A DNA stretch of 64,000 nucleotides from Xiphias gladius (GCF_016859285.1 NC_053404.1:14044605-14108604); one strand, 5' to 3'. Positions 12,311 to 53,026 are shown, counted from the first letter of the stretch. Notes: generated by a model not told the origin, from the letters alone. Numbers and translations are program-made.

Positions 12311-15300
12311 TTTCAGCTTTGTCATAATCGAATACTTTTGGATGAGTTTAAATTAAGCCTAAAGCAGAACCAAGTCTGAAAGTGAAGGGGTCTGACTGCT
12401 TTCCTGCTTTTTCTGGGTTGCTTTTTTTTTTTTTTATATGGGAAAGTCCAGTAAGGCCCCCCCTTTTTTTTTCCAGAAACCAAGAGGAAGTTGTCCTGAG
12501 TGAGCCTTGTCTGCACTGCTTGTCTGACTGTAAGGACAATGCCATCAGCAGCAGCAGGGCCTGAGGCTGCAAGGACAACCGGATAGACAACATACAGCCA
12601 GACTAGGTCATAGAATAATGTAGACAAGTTTGTGTACAAAGTTACGTAGAATAGCACAACTGGTCAGGCATCTTTGTTTTTGATGTATGCTGGAGCACAT
12701 GTATTCAAATATGAATATATAAATAAAGAAGTGACGCTGGTTTGCAGTTTGTTGCAGAGATGTTAAATGAAATTAATAGGGGGGGACTCTTGAAATTAAA
12801 TCATAAAATTGCTTTTGGCTTTTTCATTATCACACTCACTCAGCCTATAGAGTATCAAAAGCCAAGAATCGAGACACTCTTCATGTATAAGCAGCTTGGT
12901 GGCAAAGCAGAAATGCTTTCTTGCCTCTTCGTGAACCACGGCTGTTCGACATTCTGTCTTGTGAAATGGGTTTAAGTCTATGAGCTGTCTCTGCATGGCT
13001 GCATTTGGGTGGAGAAACACAATGAATGAATGTGCTTGCAATAGCATGTCACTGCATAATGTAAAAGACAGCTTACTTTACAGATTGTGCTAAGATTGCT
13101 CTCGAGGGGAGAATATGGTTCTGTTGTGGACGTTAGGAGAGTCACTCCTTCATTTGGCTATTTTTAGCCAGTATTGTGTGGTTGATGATGATGGCAGATA
13201 GCTCTACTTATCTCTGAGCTAATAGAGCCATCACTTTCACTGAGGAGGATCCTCTTACGCTGGAGTCTGATTGGTACCAGTGGATTGAGTTAACATAGTA
13301 CAACCAGCCCCACTAGTCATATGCCCTCTGGCCCCTGATTATACAAACTACTTCCTCCTATAACTACTACTGTCTTCTTGGAATTTCATTGGTTACATTT
13401 ATGATTGGCAAATCATTGATATAATTTATCACGCAAAAAAGCTAAACATTCACTGGTTCTAGATCCTCAAATGTGAGGATTGGCTAGTTATCTATGTTTT
13501 ACACCTGTTTTTATAAACTGAATATATTTGGAATTTGGCCTGCGGTTGAATTAAAAAAAAAAAAAAAGCAAATTTAAGGTGTATCCTTGGGTTCTGGGAA
13601 ATTACAGTGACATTTTTCACTTTTTTTTTGACATTTAACAGAATGATTCATGAGCACTTTTTTGATACCTTACTTAGCAAAGTATTGCATGTTTTTCTAC
13701 ACAGCCCATTTTTAAGACACAAGACAAGACTAGGAGTTTAAAGCCATGCTAGCAGCTAGCAACAATGTAAGGATTTGCTTCTATTCTTTGTTTTATATCC
13801 TTAGACATTGAATATACTTGTGTTCTGGGCAGTTGATTGGTCCTTTTTTCTCCCATTTTCTGACATTTAGAGACTGAATTAATACTGAAAATAATCCTAA
13901 ATTATAAAGAGATCGAGCGCCTTTAAGTAATTGGCACTCCGGGGCAGTTCCTCAAATTGAGCATACATAAATTTGAGCATTACACATTTATACATTTGAG
14001 CAAAATGTATGAAGTGTAAATCATGGCTTCATATCAAAAGGGTAAATTCCTTTATTTGAAATAAAACAAAGATTTAGTGCCAGATGATGGGGAAAATCCT
14101 CTTGATGTGTTGTAAGAAAGTGTCATTAAGCCTTGTGTCCCATTCAAGAGCCGGGATCTCTTCTCAGCAGTAACTCCTGTGATACAAACCATGGGGAGCC
14201 AAGGTTATAATAAATGATTGCTGAGACCCCACATGGAGTGATGTTCTCCTGCCCACACACTCCTGCCACCACCCAGAAGTCTTCAAGCATGTCCGTGCAT
14301 AGAAAACCCTTAGCCTGCTCAGTGTGCAGGAGGAGACACAGTATTGTCTTACTTCCCAGAATCAGCCTGCATAAGCCCTCTGACTCATATGGGGTGGCCA
14401 CAAAGCAGCCTTGGCTAGCATTCATCAGACAGGACACCCCTGCCGCTGACCTTTTAAAAAGAGTAAGTCACCTAAATATCCGTGGCTCACTAATCACCTT
14501 TCACTTCCTGCCCATGTTGCAATTCAGACAGCCTACTGGGTATTATGACTAGCTTGCCGTCTGTTCATGATATAAGGCCTATATGAATTACATGTGATCT
14601 CATCAACACTGCAGATTTGTGTTGTTTATGTTTATTATGGATACAGCGTTTAGAGGCCTACATTATCAGCCTGTGTCAGCAAGTTAGCAGTACATGAACT
14701 GTATTTGTGAAACACCTTTTCTAGGTGTCCATCGGCTTTAATTAACTTCCATAAGATATGAGTATCAATTACCAGATTCTCGAAAGTTGCTTTGTTTCAG
14801 AAAAGAAGCAGTTTCACAGTTGTTCCGAATGAAAATCTGTGCTCTTGTGGCCTCTGGGGGACCAGGGTGATCTGATCTTTTCCATGACCTCCCATCACTG
14901 TAGTGCCTTGACTCCATTGATCAAACTCTCACAGCTGTCTTGGCTTCTCAACCTACCGCTCTCTGTGATTCTCTTTATGGATTGTCTATTTTGGCATCCA
15001 GTGGTTTTTGCAGACAAGCTGTGCTGGAGAATGGAAACCCAGTGAGCCCAACAGGCATGTTGCAAAGTTTACAGTTTGACCTCTGAAATGGCGATTTCTT
15101 TGGGACTCCACAAGAGTGATGTCAGACATGAGGTCATACTGCTCAGGCCAGCAGTCAGCTGCAGAACAAGCCTTCCACTTCTCTAGACTGAAGAGGCTGG
15201 GGTTGAGCTGGGGTGGGGGTGAGGGGGGGTTCCTTCAGAAACCTGCGGCTGCACTGTTTACTTGGTTGGAAAGTGATGTAACAGAGCTGAAAGAGGTTTA

Positions 15301-18224
15301 CATGCATATACGTGCCTGGCTGCATAGTCTCTGGATGTTATTCCTGTTCAGTCATTCCAGCAAAAACAAAATTGCTGTGTGTGGTTTGAGGAGATCGCCT
15401 CTGCTTTGTCTGGATCAAACAATTCCCCACAACCCTTGTCTGAAATCCCATCCTCTGCTGTCATCTTTTTAATTAACTTCCTCTGTCATTTCAGCACAGT
15501 CCTCATACTGTGACAAAGCCAGTAGAACATTGGTCCGAATGGTGATGTTATCCATTTTTTTTCACGATGAAGTGCTTCACAGTGCTTGAGGCACTTGTGG
15601 ATGTGCAAAGAATTCTAGGTTTGTCTTATGATTTACTTCACAAATGATCTAGTTGAGAGACAGACAGTCTTCTCTCAGAGGACGTGTGGCAGTGGAGCAA
15701 CAAGAGTGATTGGCGATTAGCATTTGATCTTCAACAAGCGGGGCCGTCACATTGCCCGACTGCCAAGATGTGTGTGGAGAATTGGGCTGGCGATGAGTGG
15801 GCACCGCAAGCCTGGCATCACGCTGGGCAGAGGGGCGAAGCAGATGGGCCATCTGGCGACTTGCTGGCACAGGACAGGGGCTGTTCAGTTCCCATGTGTG
15901 CATGTTTGTGTTTGTGTGTGCGTAGCTTCAATAGACCGGGCAACATGGGGTTAGGAGGCCACCTGTTTTGTGGCTGTTCCTCATCTCTTTCATGTGTGGT
16001 CAGCAGCACCATACTAGCACAGCCTCAGAAAGAGCTTTGCTGTGACATATCATACCTCCTTCCCACTGCTATTCACACTCTGCTATCTCATATCAGTTGT
16101 AGAAAATAGATTGTATTTATTTGGTACATTGCAGTTCTTTATCATTTTGCCCTGATATACCTTTTTACACATTTAGTGCTCATATTGTGATGTGTTTAGA
16201 ACACCCTGTTCTCAGAAAGTGGTCACGCTTGAAACACTTTTACTCAGGCTTCATATTTATGCTTTGAAGTTTTAGCTTTCCAGTCATTTAGCTGTTGTGA
16301 TTGTGCCACTGACAGCAGTGTACTGTTTGTTCCCATGTTCAAACTCTGCTGGCATCCTCTGTCCCTCCCTCTCAGGCTGTAAATTGCTCCAGTGGCCATC
16401 TTTATTGCTTTTATGAAAAGTATTCTGGCTGACACAAAGAGAAACTCTTTGTGTCTCTGCAGACAGGCTCGAGTGTTTGTCTGTGCTAAATGTTTGGGAT
16501 AAAAGACACATACTGTACGCAGTGGTTCAGGTTTTAAAAACACAAAAATGCATACACTGGGGATAGCCAGCCAACAAAAAGAAAATGAAGTTTCAAGAAA
16601 AATATCTAGGGAGTGTTGCCATCAATCTCTCTGGAGGCTCTTTACTATATTTCTAAAGAGCTAGTGCTGGAATTTGTTGATGGCCAGACTCCCACAAACT
16701 AATTCTACAAGGAGAGATTTGTATACCCTCAATCCTTTTCTTTCTATTATTCTTTTCTATTCTATCATTTTTTTCTATTATGTATCATGTATATTATGTA
16801 TCTCCCCTTAACATTGATGTGTTACATCCATACTTACTCCCATTGTATCAAATGTTGGCCCTTTCATTGGTGCTTTAACACTGTGAGAGTGTGAGACTCA
16901 AGCCACTGACAACAGAAGCTATGATTCTGTTTTGTCTGTGTGTAGCAACCAGCAGTCAGTAGGAGCTAATGCTCAGATTTTCTCAGACGTAACAACCTGT
17001 TGTTGGTGCTCTCATACTTCCTCTTACATGAGTTATGATCAGATGTAAATAGTCTGTTTTTTCACCTTTTGTTCCTTTGTTTTGCATATGCACCCTTTGA
17101 AAAACAAAATTGAACATTCCTCCTCTTACAAATTAAAATTTAAATCCATAGGCAATAAAAGCTACCCTTGCTCATTTAATACATTCAGGGGTTTTGACCA
17201 AATACCAGCCTTATTTGGTCTGGTATGACTGGTAGCTATCGTTGGTGGTTAAAGTTAGCAAACTTTGGATAGATATTGCTGTACAACTGACTGGGAATTC
17301 TCTGATTTGTTGACTTTTCTATACTTGTGCTACTGTTACACTACATTTTAGCCTTACCCATTATCCCATAATTGTCACTTGTGGCCACAGTTGCTGTTCA
17401 GCAAAATATAGTTAGGCTCGCTTTAAATAGATCTTAAATTTAGCTCCATGAATAAACTCTTTTTTTGGTTTTCTGAAATTTGCAGCCTTACATGGCTTTC
17501 TCATTGATGCTGTTTGGGGGAACACACCAGCTCATAAACACCGCACATATTTTAATATTTCAACATACAGTACTGCAGCTGTTTCTCTAGTTCCTGTTCC
17601 TCTTTTGCTAAGCCTGCATTTGAAGAAAAAAACTCATTTTTTTCTACAGCATTTGTGAAATATCTGCTAGTAACCTATTACAGGATGAGGCATTCATCTT
17701 TAAGAAAAATCAACAATTCCATGGGCATGCAACATGAAATGATGGTTTAGTATATGTAAACAATCTGAAATGGATTATGAGAAGTGTTTTACTCTGCATA
17801 ACAGCTGTATTTTCTCCTCTGTGCTTCACTTACTATCATCAGTGGAATAAAAAACTGTCAGACGTAAAAAGGCTCTATTATGGGATGTGACAACCACTTT
17901 TCTGCTTTGCGCTCACCAATGTAATGCATAAAGAAAGCTCTGGCCTTGTCTTTGAAGTGCTCATGGTCTTTACCAGAGCAGGTGGTTAGGCAAACACTCA
18001 CTCCTGCCTCGCTGCTGCACTATGAGATCTCAAATGCACGAGGCTCCTCCATCATCAAATGCAGAGAAATCCGTCCATGGCTGCTGGCTTGTGGTTCTCA
18101 GTGTGGCAGTAAAGAGACATCAGGGCATTCACAGGATTTAGATGGATTGAGCTGGCTGCTCTTGGCTGCTGTGTTGTTATTTGTCTGCCAGGAGTTTTCA
18201 AAAAAGGATATGTCAACCTCACGA

Positions 18225-18262
18225 GACCAACCTGGTTAAATAAAGATTAAATAAATAAAAGA
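18225..18262 (+). repeat. retroelement-like 3' tail
   Basis: The phrase CCTGGTTAAATAAAG followed by ATTAAATAAATAAA resembles the 3' tails of common teleost non-LTR elements. Only the tail is recognisable. No reverse transcriptase was seen upstream. Confidence 0.4.
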
Positions 18263-18431
18263 AGTGGGGACATCGATGTGAGGGGAAAAAAAGCTTTGTG
18301 TAGAAACTACCACCTGCGTCCTGTTTTGTCATTGTTTTTGTGCAATCACAGAAATATTATGTGCACCAAGCTGAAGGAAAATGGCGCAGTTCTTGGATGT
18401 TGAAAACGTGTGGGTTTTGTTTTTTTCTCAG

Positions 18432-18511
18432 GGTGAAGTCTTCGCTTGCAGAGAGAAGTTGAGCTCTGTGCTCGAGTTCAACAGGGCCACTTCCTGATGA
18501 TGACAGTAAAC

Positions 18512-18515
<4 letters not shown>
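18432..18515 (+). other. map3k3: MAP3K3 exon 2: 5'UTR plus split start codon ATG|G
   Basis: The acceptor TTTTTTCTCAG lies at 18421-18431, and the strong donor GTGAGT begins at 18516. Only ATG and the first base of codon 2 are coding. Joined directly to the exon at 25118 this gives MDDEEALNSIM, which aligns with the conserved MAP3K2/3 N-terminus. Joined to the exon at 19083 it gives MDDGLQNGPGQ. The exon is too small to stand out as an ORF. Confidence 0.72.
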
Positions 18516-45144
<26,629 letters not shown>

Positions 45145-47066
45145 GGCCTGTGGACCCCCCTCCCCTCCCCTGCCTGCGAGGCCTCCACGGCACCGGTGCC
45201 TCGACTCCTCTGCAACCCGCCCCATCCCCAGGGCTCTGCAGCCCGCCCCATCCCCAGCCCCACCCCTGTTACCATGCTCCAGGGCTCAGCACCACTCCAA
45301 CTTCCTGCCCTGTCATCTATCACCAATGTCTGCCTTGTCCGGACCCCTGCATTTCTCACCAACTAGCTCAACCCAGATTATTCACTGAGAGGCCAGGTTG
45401 ACTGCTGTCAGACCTCTATAGTCCTCCAAGGAATTGCAGAGTTCCCTCAGGACTGGACTGACAAGAAAGCACTTAGCAGGGTACAGACTGCTGTCCTTTA
45501 ACAAGAGCAGGAATAGTGACCCAAGTTAAAGAGAGAAGTGATGTCTCAAGTTTTCTGGGTCTTTACACTAATCTACTGCAGCAGAACAGTCCTGGGATTG
45601 GCCAGGCACTATGTATTAGTGACTGACTGGCGAAATTGATCACACCTGATAGTACTGTAAGTTACTCATCAGTTAGCTGTGAGTAAAATTAAAATATTTT
45701 TATATGACACATACAAAGTCATCATAGCTGACATGAGTTTTCTATTGTCACTTAGAAAAAATGTAAGTGTATTTTCATCAACGCCTTACAATACGAATTT
45801 GTAAGTAAGAATGTCTTTTTTAACATCCTGAAGGGTTGCATTACCCTATTTTCATAGCGCTCACAACCCCATTTAGAAGGACTGTCAACATTGCACTTTT
45901 GATATCATGCATGGAAACAATTCCAACATGCAGGATAATCAACTGAGGAGATATTTTTCTATTTGATGCATTTTATATGATTTCATAAAGAAAACTGTGT
46001 AGTTTGTTCTGATGTAAAGAAGAAAGAACCAAACTTTTGCATTAGAGTGCAATGTCTGTTAAGCAATACCAACACTACTGTTGGAGTCTGTGACATCCCT
46101 TCCAGCGTCCCATGCAGTGAGCCTTTTTCCATTCAGAAGTGGCCAAAGAAAAGTTGCAGAGAGCTTTCATGAATATTAGCCTATGTTAATGTAGAGTTTT
46201 AGTCTTGTTAGATTGTTTTGTCACCTCAGAGCCCTATAGCCTTTTCTATGTTATGGCAGCTTCGTGCACAGTAGACTGCACAGACCAAAACAGACGCATT
46301 GACATCACATTGTGTTGCTATAAGAAGATCATGAAATTAGCAAGAAGGAAGTGTCTCATTTACATTTTTTGTTGTAACATCAATATGAATCCAGTCACCC
46401 CATGCCTTTACTTTGCTTTCCACACTATATGAATGGGTCACTTAATGACCACATGACAGCACACCTTGCTATGTGTCATGTCATGTGAGATAAAGCATAA
46501 TATAAGTCGCCAAAAAGGGTCAAGTTGGAAAGACGGGGCTAAATACTGTTTTCTTAAAGTGGAGATGAGATGAAACTAACTGGGTGGATTGATGTTGGAC
46601 TTGTAGTGGCTAGCTGTAATACAGTGGCACTTAAAGAATGATCAAATCTTTTTTGACCTTTGACAGTGCCTTAGCTGAATCTGCTTGTAAACGCAAATGT
46701 TCACTGCCAAAGCGGGAAGCTTCTTAATAAGGTGAGCAGCTGTTCAGTAGAGAGCACACACAAGACTTGCTCAAGTTCTTTTATATGGAAAAAAAAAGAA
46801 TATACTGTAAATACATATTGTTCTGCACTTTTGTATGAAATTTCTTTGTCATTATATACAAATCTATTCGATGAAATAGCTCTGTTCTACAGTAGATTGT
46901 ACTGTGATTTAGACAGGAGGATGTACGGTTGTCTCTGAGAGCCTGAAGGCAGTATGAAAGGCTGTGAGGCTTTTGATTGAGACAGTCTGTTATGTGTTAA
47001 TGACAAAGCCTCTAAACATGAAATGTATCAAGTCATTGATCTTTTGTACATTTAACTTAATAAATC
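45145..47066 (+). other. MAP3K3 3'UTR with polyadenylation signal
   Basis: About 1.9 kb follows the TGA. The first 200 nt are C-rich and contain a 22-nt direct repeat (45210-45231 and 45236-45257, one mismatch), after which the sequence is AT-rich. An AATAAA at 47059-47064 is the likely polyadenylation signal. The UTR end is inferred. Confidence 0.6.
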
Positions 47067-47085
47067 AAAGGTTTAAGACTATTTC

Positions 47086-47800
47086 CTGTGTGATTTTATT
47101 GTCATCTTGTGATCAAATTTCCCAAGACCCATGTTTTTGAAAAGTCTTTTGTGAAGTTTTATCCATTCTAAACTTATATTTCCATTATAAATATATGTGG
47201 AATCTCTACCCATTTAAACACAGAGCTACCTTTCATATTTGTAATACATCATCTGTTCTACAGTATGTGTCATCATTGTAATATCATAAACAACATTAAT
47301 TTGGTATATTATTTAATGAAAAACCCTTGATAAATTGAAGCATCAGGGCTACTTTTCTTGATCTTCCTCACAAAAGAAAACTGAATCCTTGACTGAACCT
47401 AAACTGAAACAAGTCTAACTAAACAAAATATTATTCGGCAATCTCTTTCGGGTCCCTAACAGATTAAACTATTTGCTATAGTTATGATATAGACCACATA
47501 ACGGTATTATTTTTAATTTATTTTTGGACTTATGTAGTACTAATATATAACTACTATCATAGGAACTAACAATTTTAAAAAAAAAGAAAAAGGAAAGAAA
47601 ACTAACGGGCCTTCAATGCGTCAAAAATAATTAAAAATAACGTTAATTAAAACAAATTATAAATTGCACGAAACACAGAGTCAAACATGAAACATCACAC
47701 GGGATAAAAATCACTCAACATCATTTAGATGACAGCAACATAGCTGGAAAACTCAATTGGCTAATGACAGAAACATCTTCCCAGGTTGAGGCAGATGTTA
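47086..47800. other. intergenic spacer between MAP3K3 and CRY-DASH
   Basis: About 0.7 kb of AT-rich DNA in which I see no gene or element. Confidence 0.6.
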
Positions 47801-47976
47801 GAAAACCACCTTACAAAACCTGACGTTTCGTAACATCGTGTCTGAAAACGTGACGGACTCAACTCTACGCCAGAGCACTCGCCGGTGAAAGAGACGGTAC
47901 AACTCTCGGCAACGAAGCGACTTAGTTTATTTTTGTTTCAGATACTGCTACTGCCGCGTAATCGAAGACGAAAAGT
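47800..47976 (+). promoter_or_regulatory. candidate CRY-DASH promoter with D-box-like site
   Basis: Sequence directly upstream of the CRY-DASH ATG becomes CpG-richer. It carries TTTCGTAA at 47826-47833, one mismatch from the TTACGTAA D-box through which several zebrafish cryptochrome and photolyase genes respond to light. TGACG half-sites lie at 47821 and near 47851. Function is inferred from motif similarity only. Confidence 0.35.
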
Positions 47977-50900
47977 ATGTCTACCTCCCGTACAATCATA
48001 TGTTTACTGAGAAACGACTTGCGTCTTCATGACAATGAGGTAAGAGTATGAATCTTTTAAAGACTCCATGTAGTTATAAAGTCCGACGTTATTTAACATT
48101 AAAGCACCAAATTAACTTACACGTAACCGTGCCCAATGACGGTATGTGCCTAACGCTTTGCATTAAATTTATTACCGTCATTACGGGGACATTTTGAGAA
48201 TATTATGTAGTATGTTTGCTGCCAGAATCAAGCCCTTTTTGTTTTGCCCACAGCGACAACAATTAGGCATCCGGTGCAAATCTCGGAGAATAAAAACCTT
48301 TTCAAAATTTCAAAGCAAAATGAACAAGACAAATTATATATCAGAAATATTCCTGCTGGTCTGCCTTTTATTTTCACATTGTAACTTTATGCTTGTCTTG
48401 TTTGAGTTTAAAAAAACAAAAAACAAAAAAACGGCAGGCCTTCGGTGAGCCATACTGTATTGTGGTGACACGGTGACATGTACGACTTCTGGAAACATTT
48501 TTCAAAATAAAAGACTTAGTCTTCCAAATAAAATTGTATCAAATGAAAATGCATTGTCTTACTTCCAGGGTCCCTGAAAAGTCAGATTAAATTTAAAACT
48601 ATGTGTTTTAAACACTTACAGCAGCCATGTCTGTAGTTCAAAAACCAGTTAGCTCATTGAATAAAATGTGCTATTTTGTGTTCTCTGTCACTTTAATCAT
48701 ACCATGATCACTTTTCCTAAGAGATTCAGTAACAGCTGTACTTTTTACACTGTATATGCAGCTTTTCCATTGGGCTCAAAGAAATGCAGAGTACATTGTC
48801 CCACTGTACTGCTTCGACCCCAGACATTACGTGGGAACGTACAACTACAACCTACCGAAGACTGGGCCTTTCCGCCTGCGCTTCTTATTGGAGAGTGTCA
48901 GAGACCTCAGAAACACACTGCTCAACAAGGGCAGGTGATTAAACTGTTGTTCACTGAATATATTCCTGTATATGACCTCAGTGTATGCATGCACTGCTTT
49001 ATTTAATATTGTGGACTTTCTCCTCTCTTCAGCTCTGTCTTTGTTATAGCACTGAACCACCATAATCTATTTACAAGGTTTAAAAATGATCATGAACTTA
49101 TGTGTCATGTTATTGTTACACATGCACTCAGTGCAGACCTTGTAAGATTTCTAGGATTTAATTGATATAGATATAACAGGATCAGGACACACCTGGGCTT
49201 ATAGGGGGTTATGTTTACATTAACATAGCTTCTACACATACTGTTCCCATCATTTTTTACCGATCAGCGGGGGGAAGTAGCTAGCCCTCTGCCCAGGATG
49301 CAGCTTGCCTGACATGGTGTGAACTAGGACTTAGGTGTGTGTTTGTGTGCGTGTGTCTGTGTGTTTATTTTTGTGTGTGTGTGTGTGTGTGTGTGACAGC
49401 AACCTGGTGGTGAGACGGGGTAAGCCAGAGGATGTTGTTGCTGAGCTCATCAAGCAACTGGGCTCTGTCAGCACTGTGGCTTTCCACGAAGAGGTAGTTT
49501 TAAACAGTCTAGCATTAATAATCACAAATTTATTGCACTAACTGGTGATTTTGACATTGTTTGTCCTTCATATTTTCATGTCACAGGTAACTTCAGATGA
49601 GCTGAATGTGGAGAAAAAGGTGAAGGATGTCTGTGCACAGATGAAAGTCAAAGTTCACACCTGCTGGGGGTCTACACTGTACCACAGAGATGATCTTCCA
49701 TTTCACCACATATCCAGGTGACAGAGGACATTGCTTGCCAGAGATAAAGCATCCAATTTCTGCTCAATGTCATTTCTTTTTTGGTATTTGCTTGAAAAGG
49801 AAAGTAGTGAGGAAATGGTGATATTTATAGGGTATAGTTTAAGAAGTTTTAAGTGCTGGGAATGTCTTGTAATATTTCCTCTTGGTTTGTCAGGCTGCCT
49901 GATGTGTACACTCAGTTCAGGAAAGCAGTGGAGACCCAGAGCAGGGTGAGGCCTGTGTTTCCAACCCCTGAGCAACTAAAGCCTCTTCCTCCAGGGCTGG
50001 AGGAAGGAGCCCTTCCCACAGCAGAGGACCTGCAACAGACAGGTGAACATCCTAATGTCTTATTATGCTCCGTACAAATGGTTTGCGTCATACAGTATCT
50101 CTTAGGCTCTCCCTTTGCGTCTTCATGTACAGTGAAATTAAATAAATGATCAAACTAGGGCTGTATCAGAATCACCAAGACAGTCGTTTACATTTATTTT
50201 ATGTGCTTATTAAATTGACTTTTGTGTAAATGTCTTTACATGCTGCTGGGAATAAGGAAGCAGAAATTGCTCAGTTTATGCAGTGCCTCAATTAAGTAAA
50301 TTCATGCTGCTGCTATTTTCAGGATTTAGTAGGAAAACTGCTGAGCACAGATTTCCTCATTAAGTGCCAGCAAGCAGACTGGCTCGATTTCCATGCATAT
50401 GCTTTGAACTTTAATGATTCTGTGTGTCTTAATGTACATCAGGGTGTCTTTAACATGAATGCAGCAGCCTGATGCTGAAATGCTTTTCCGTTTTATTCTT
50501 ATAGAGCCTTTGACTGATCCTCGCTCAGCCTTCCCCTGTAGTGGTGGTGAAAGTCAGGCTCTGGCCAGACTCAGACATTATTTCTGGGAAACTGTGAGTA
50601 CAACATCCATTACAATGGACACGAGTTGCTGTTTATAAAACAGTAAGAAAAAAAAAAACTTCAACGGTGATGTATTATCTATTATGTAGGTGTAATAAAT
50701 ATAGCGAATGTTGTCTGTTTTGTAGGATGCAGTTGCAACTTACAAGGAGACTCGTAATGGCTTGATTGGTGTGGACTATTCCACTAAATTTGCACCTTGG
50801 TGAGTGGTGTTGTTTCATTTCCACCACTGCTGAATACTAACTAGAGTTAAATGTTCTGTGTAAGTAAGTCTTATAAATATATCTCTAATGGTGCTGCACT

Positions 50901-53026
50901 GGCATTCTGCAGGCTGGCGATGGGCTGCATTTCACCCAGGTATATTTATCATCAGATCAAGCAGTACGAAAGGGAGCGGACAGCCAATCAGAGCACATAC
51001 TGGTGAGTCTGGAGTAAAGAATGATTGGAATACTTAGATGAATTAGATTTTAAAAAAAAACATACACTGTATAATAGTGCCATACTGGTAAGGTATGCAC
51101 AAATGCTCACCATTTGTTCTGGTGCTCCCTCTGAGGCCGATGATATAAAGTTATACTGTGTTAATATGTACTTTGGAAATATGATCAATTTTGATTATAA
51201 ATAAAATATAAATAAAATTCTATCATAGACCACTTCTGAGTCACAAATAGAACAAATTTGTCTTCACTCTCTGTAATCTTCACTGCTATCTTACAGGGTG
51301 ATTTTTGAACTTATGTGGAGGGATTACTTCAAGTTTGTGGGTGTCAAGTATGGAAGCAGACTATTTCAGGTCAAAGGTAACATTAGCTCAAGTTTCCAAC
51401 TTATTTTCTTTATGCACAATAAATTAATGTTAAATGGATATCATGGTCATTTTACCTCAGGACTTCAAGACAAATCTGTGCCATGGAAAATGGACATGAA
51501 GCTTTTCAATGCCTGGAAAGGTTTGTACTGTTTTTTTTTTTTTTCTCCGTAGTTGTTAAAAAAATATTCTTTGTTAAAATACAATCAGTGGCTTTAAGAA
51601 GTGCTTTGAAAGTGTATGAATAGTCTACTGTGTGTTTAAGTGGCTGAATATTTAAATATATTTCATTATCACAGAGGGACGAACAGGAGTGCCCTTTGTG
51701 GATGCCAACATGCGAGAGTTGGCAATGACAGGTTTCATGTCCAACAGGGGGCGGCAAAATGTTGCTAGCTTCCTCACAAAGGATCTTGGCCTGGACTGGA
51801 GGATGGGGGCTGAATGGTTTGAATCCCTTCTGGTGAGTAGTGGAGTCCAGCCATAACTAATCATGCAATATATGATTTAATTATCTTTATTTTGTGGAAG
51901 ACTTTGTTCCTTTTATTTTAGTGTATAGATTGGCCTCATCATTTTAAATTTTCCTCCAAAGATTGACCATGATGTCTGCAGCAACTATGGCAACTGGCTA
52001 TACAGCGCTGGAATAGGAAATGACCCCAGAGAGAACAGGAAGTTTAACATGATCAAGCAAGGTCTCGACTATGACAATAATGTAAGTGTGAGAAGAAGCA
52101 TGAATTGTTTGTTTCATTTCCGTTTAACATTTTTTCTGGAGCTTGGCATTGTTTGCATTAAAACACAAAATGTCATAGTCACAATTTGTTACGGATGGTA
52201 TTGCTGTCACATGATGGTAATGAGTACAAATGTGAGCAAAGCTTTGAAATGGAAATTTCAGTCTCTGATTTTTTTTAAATTATGCTTGGTTACCCATTCA
52301 TCTGCTACAGGGTGACTACGTCCGGCAGTGGGTTCCAGAGTTGCAGGGGATCAGGGGAGCTGACGTGCACACACCCTGGACCCTCAGCACTGCTGCACTG
52401 TCACATGCTCATGTGTCCCTTGGTGAGACCTACCCCACCCCCATTGTCATAGCGCCTGAATGGAGCAGACACATTAACACGAAATCGGTGGGTGTTTGAG
52501 AAGAAGGAAGTGGATAGTATGATTGCGTGCTGCAGCTAGAATAGCCTTTTTTTTTTTTTTTTAATCCTTTAATGTTGCAAACAACAGTGGTGGAATGTAA
52601 GTACATTTACTCAAGTGCTTTATGTACTTTAAGTACATTTTTTTTAGGCACTTGTACTTTACTTGAGTATTTCTATTTTATGTTACTTTATACTTCTACT
52701 CCACTACAGCTCAGAGAGATACATTGCACTTTTTACCCCACTGTAATTATTCAACAGTAGCGTAAAAACTTTCCAGTTACCTTTCAGTTAAAGGTTTTAC
52801 CTAAAACAACATATGATATGCCTATGAAATACAATGTACTGTTAATATTAAACCAGTGGTCTTTGGCTTTCTTACAAAAAAATACTTCCACAATAAGGTT
52901 TTCCTTTATTTTTTCCAGAGTGGCACAGGGCCTTCACCAAGAGGAAAGAAAGGCCCATCTCACACTTCCAAACAGCATCGGGACAGAGGCATAGATTTCT
53001 ATTTCTCCAAAGGCAAAAACCTGTGA
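47977..53026 (+). CDS. cry-dash: cryptochrome DASH, complete
   Basis: A flavoprotein of the photolyase/cryptochrome superfamily. DASH members repair cyclobutane dimers in single-stranded DNA (family knowledge). Fourteen exons: 47977-48039, 48762-48934, 49400-49493, 49587-49717, 49894-50042, 50505-50593, 50726-50799, 50913-51002, 51297-51376, 51461-51520, 51675-51832, 51962-52081, 52311-52487, 52919-53026. All joins keep phase, giving 521 aa, close to the usual fish length. The N-terminal photolyase fold begins [13 protein letters not shown] and continues [17 protein letters not shown]. The FAD domain includes [51 protein letters not shown], and [10 protein letters not shown]. The tail ends [12 protein letters not shown]. 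Exons 9-14 lie inside copy 1 of the tandem duplication but are undamaged. Exon 3 is preceded by a TG repeat at its acceptor. Confidence 0.93.
49369..49398 (+). repeat. TG microsatellite at the CRY-DASH exon 3 acceptor
   Basis: A (TG)n run ends in GACAG, immediately before the exon at 49400. It occupies the place of the polypyrimidine tract. More interrupted TG sequence extends upstream to about 49335. Exon 3 is 94 nt, so skipping it would shift the frame. Confidence 0.88.
52587..52860. repeat. dispersed AAGTACATTTACTCAAG repeat in CRY-DASH intron 13
   Basis: Contains GTGGAATGTAAGTACATTT, CTTGTACTTTACTTGAG and ATTGCACTTTTTACCCC, shared with 21165 and 55395. Its duplicate at 59103 retains about 0.4 kb more at the right end, so this copy appears internally deleted near 52857. 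Confidence 0.75.

Larger units (their letters stand above)
9015..18431. other. first intron of MAP3K3-like gene (9.4 kb)
   Basis: Apart from the Tc1 relic at 11.4-12.3 kb and a retroelement-like tail near 18230-18262, this is AT-rich sequence in which I see no coding exon, RNA gene or element. The short open frames show no recognisable protein family. Confidence 0.6.
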
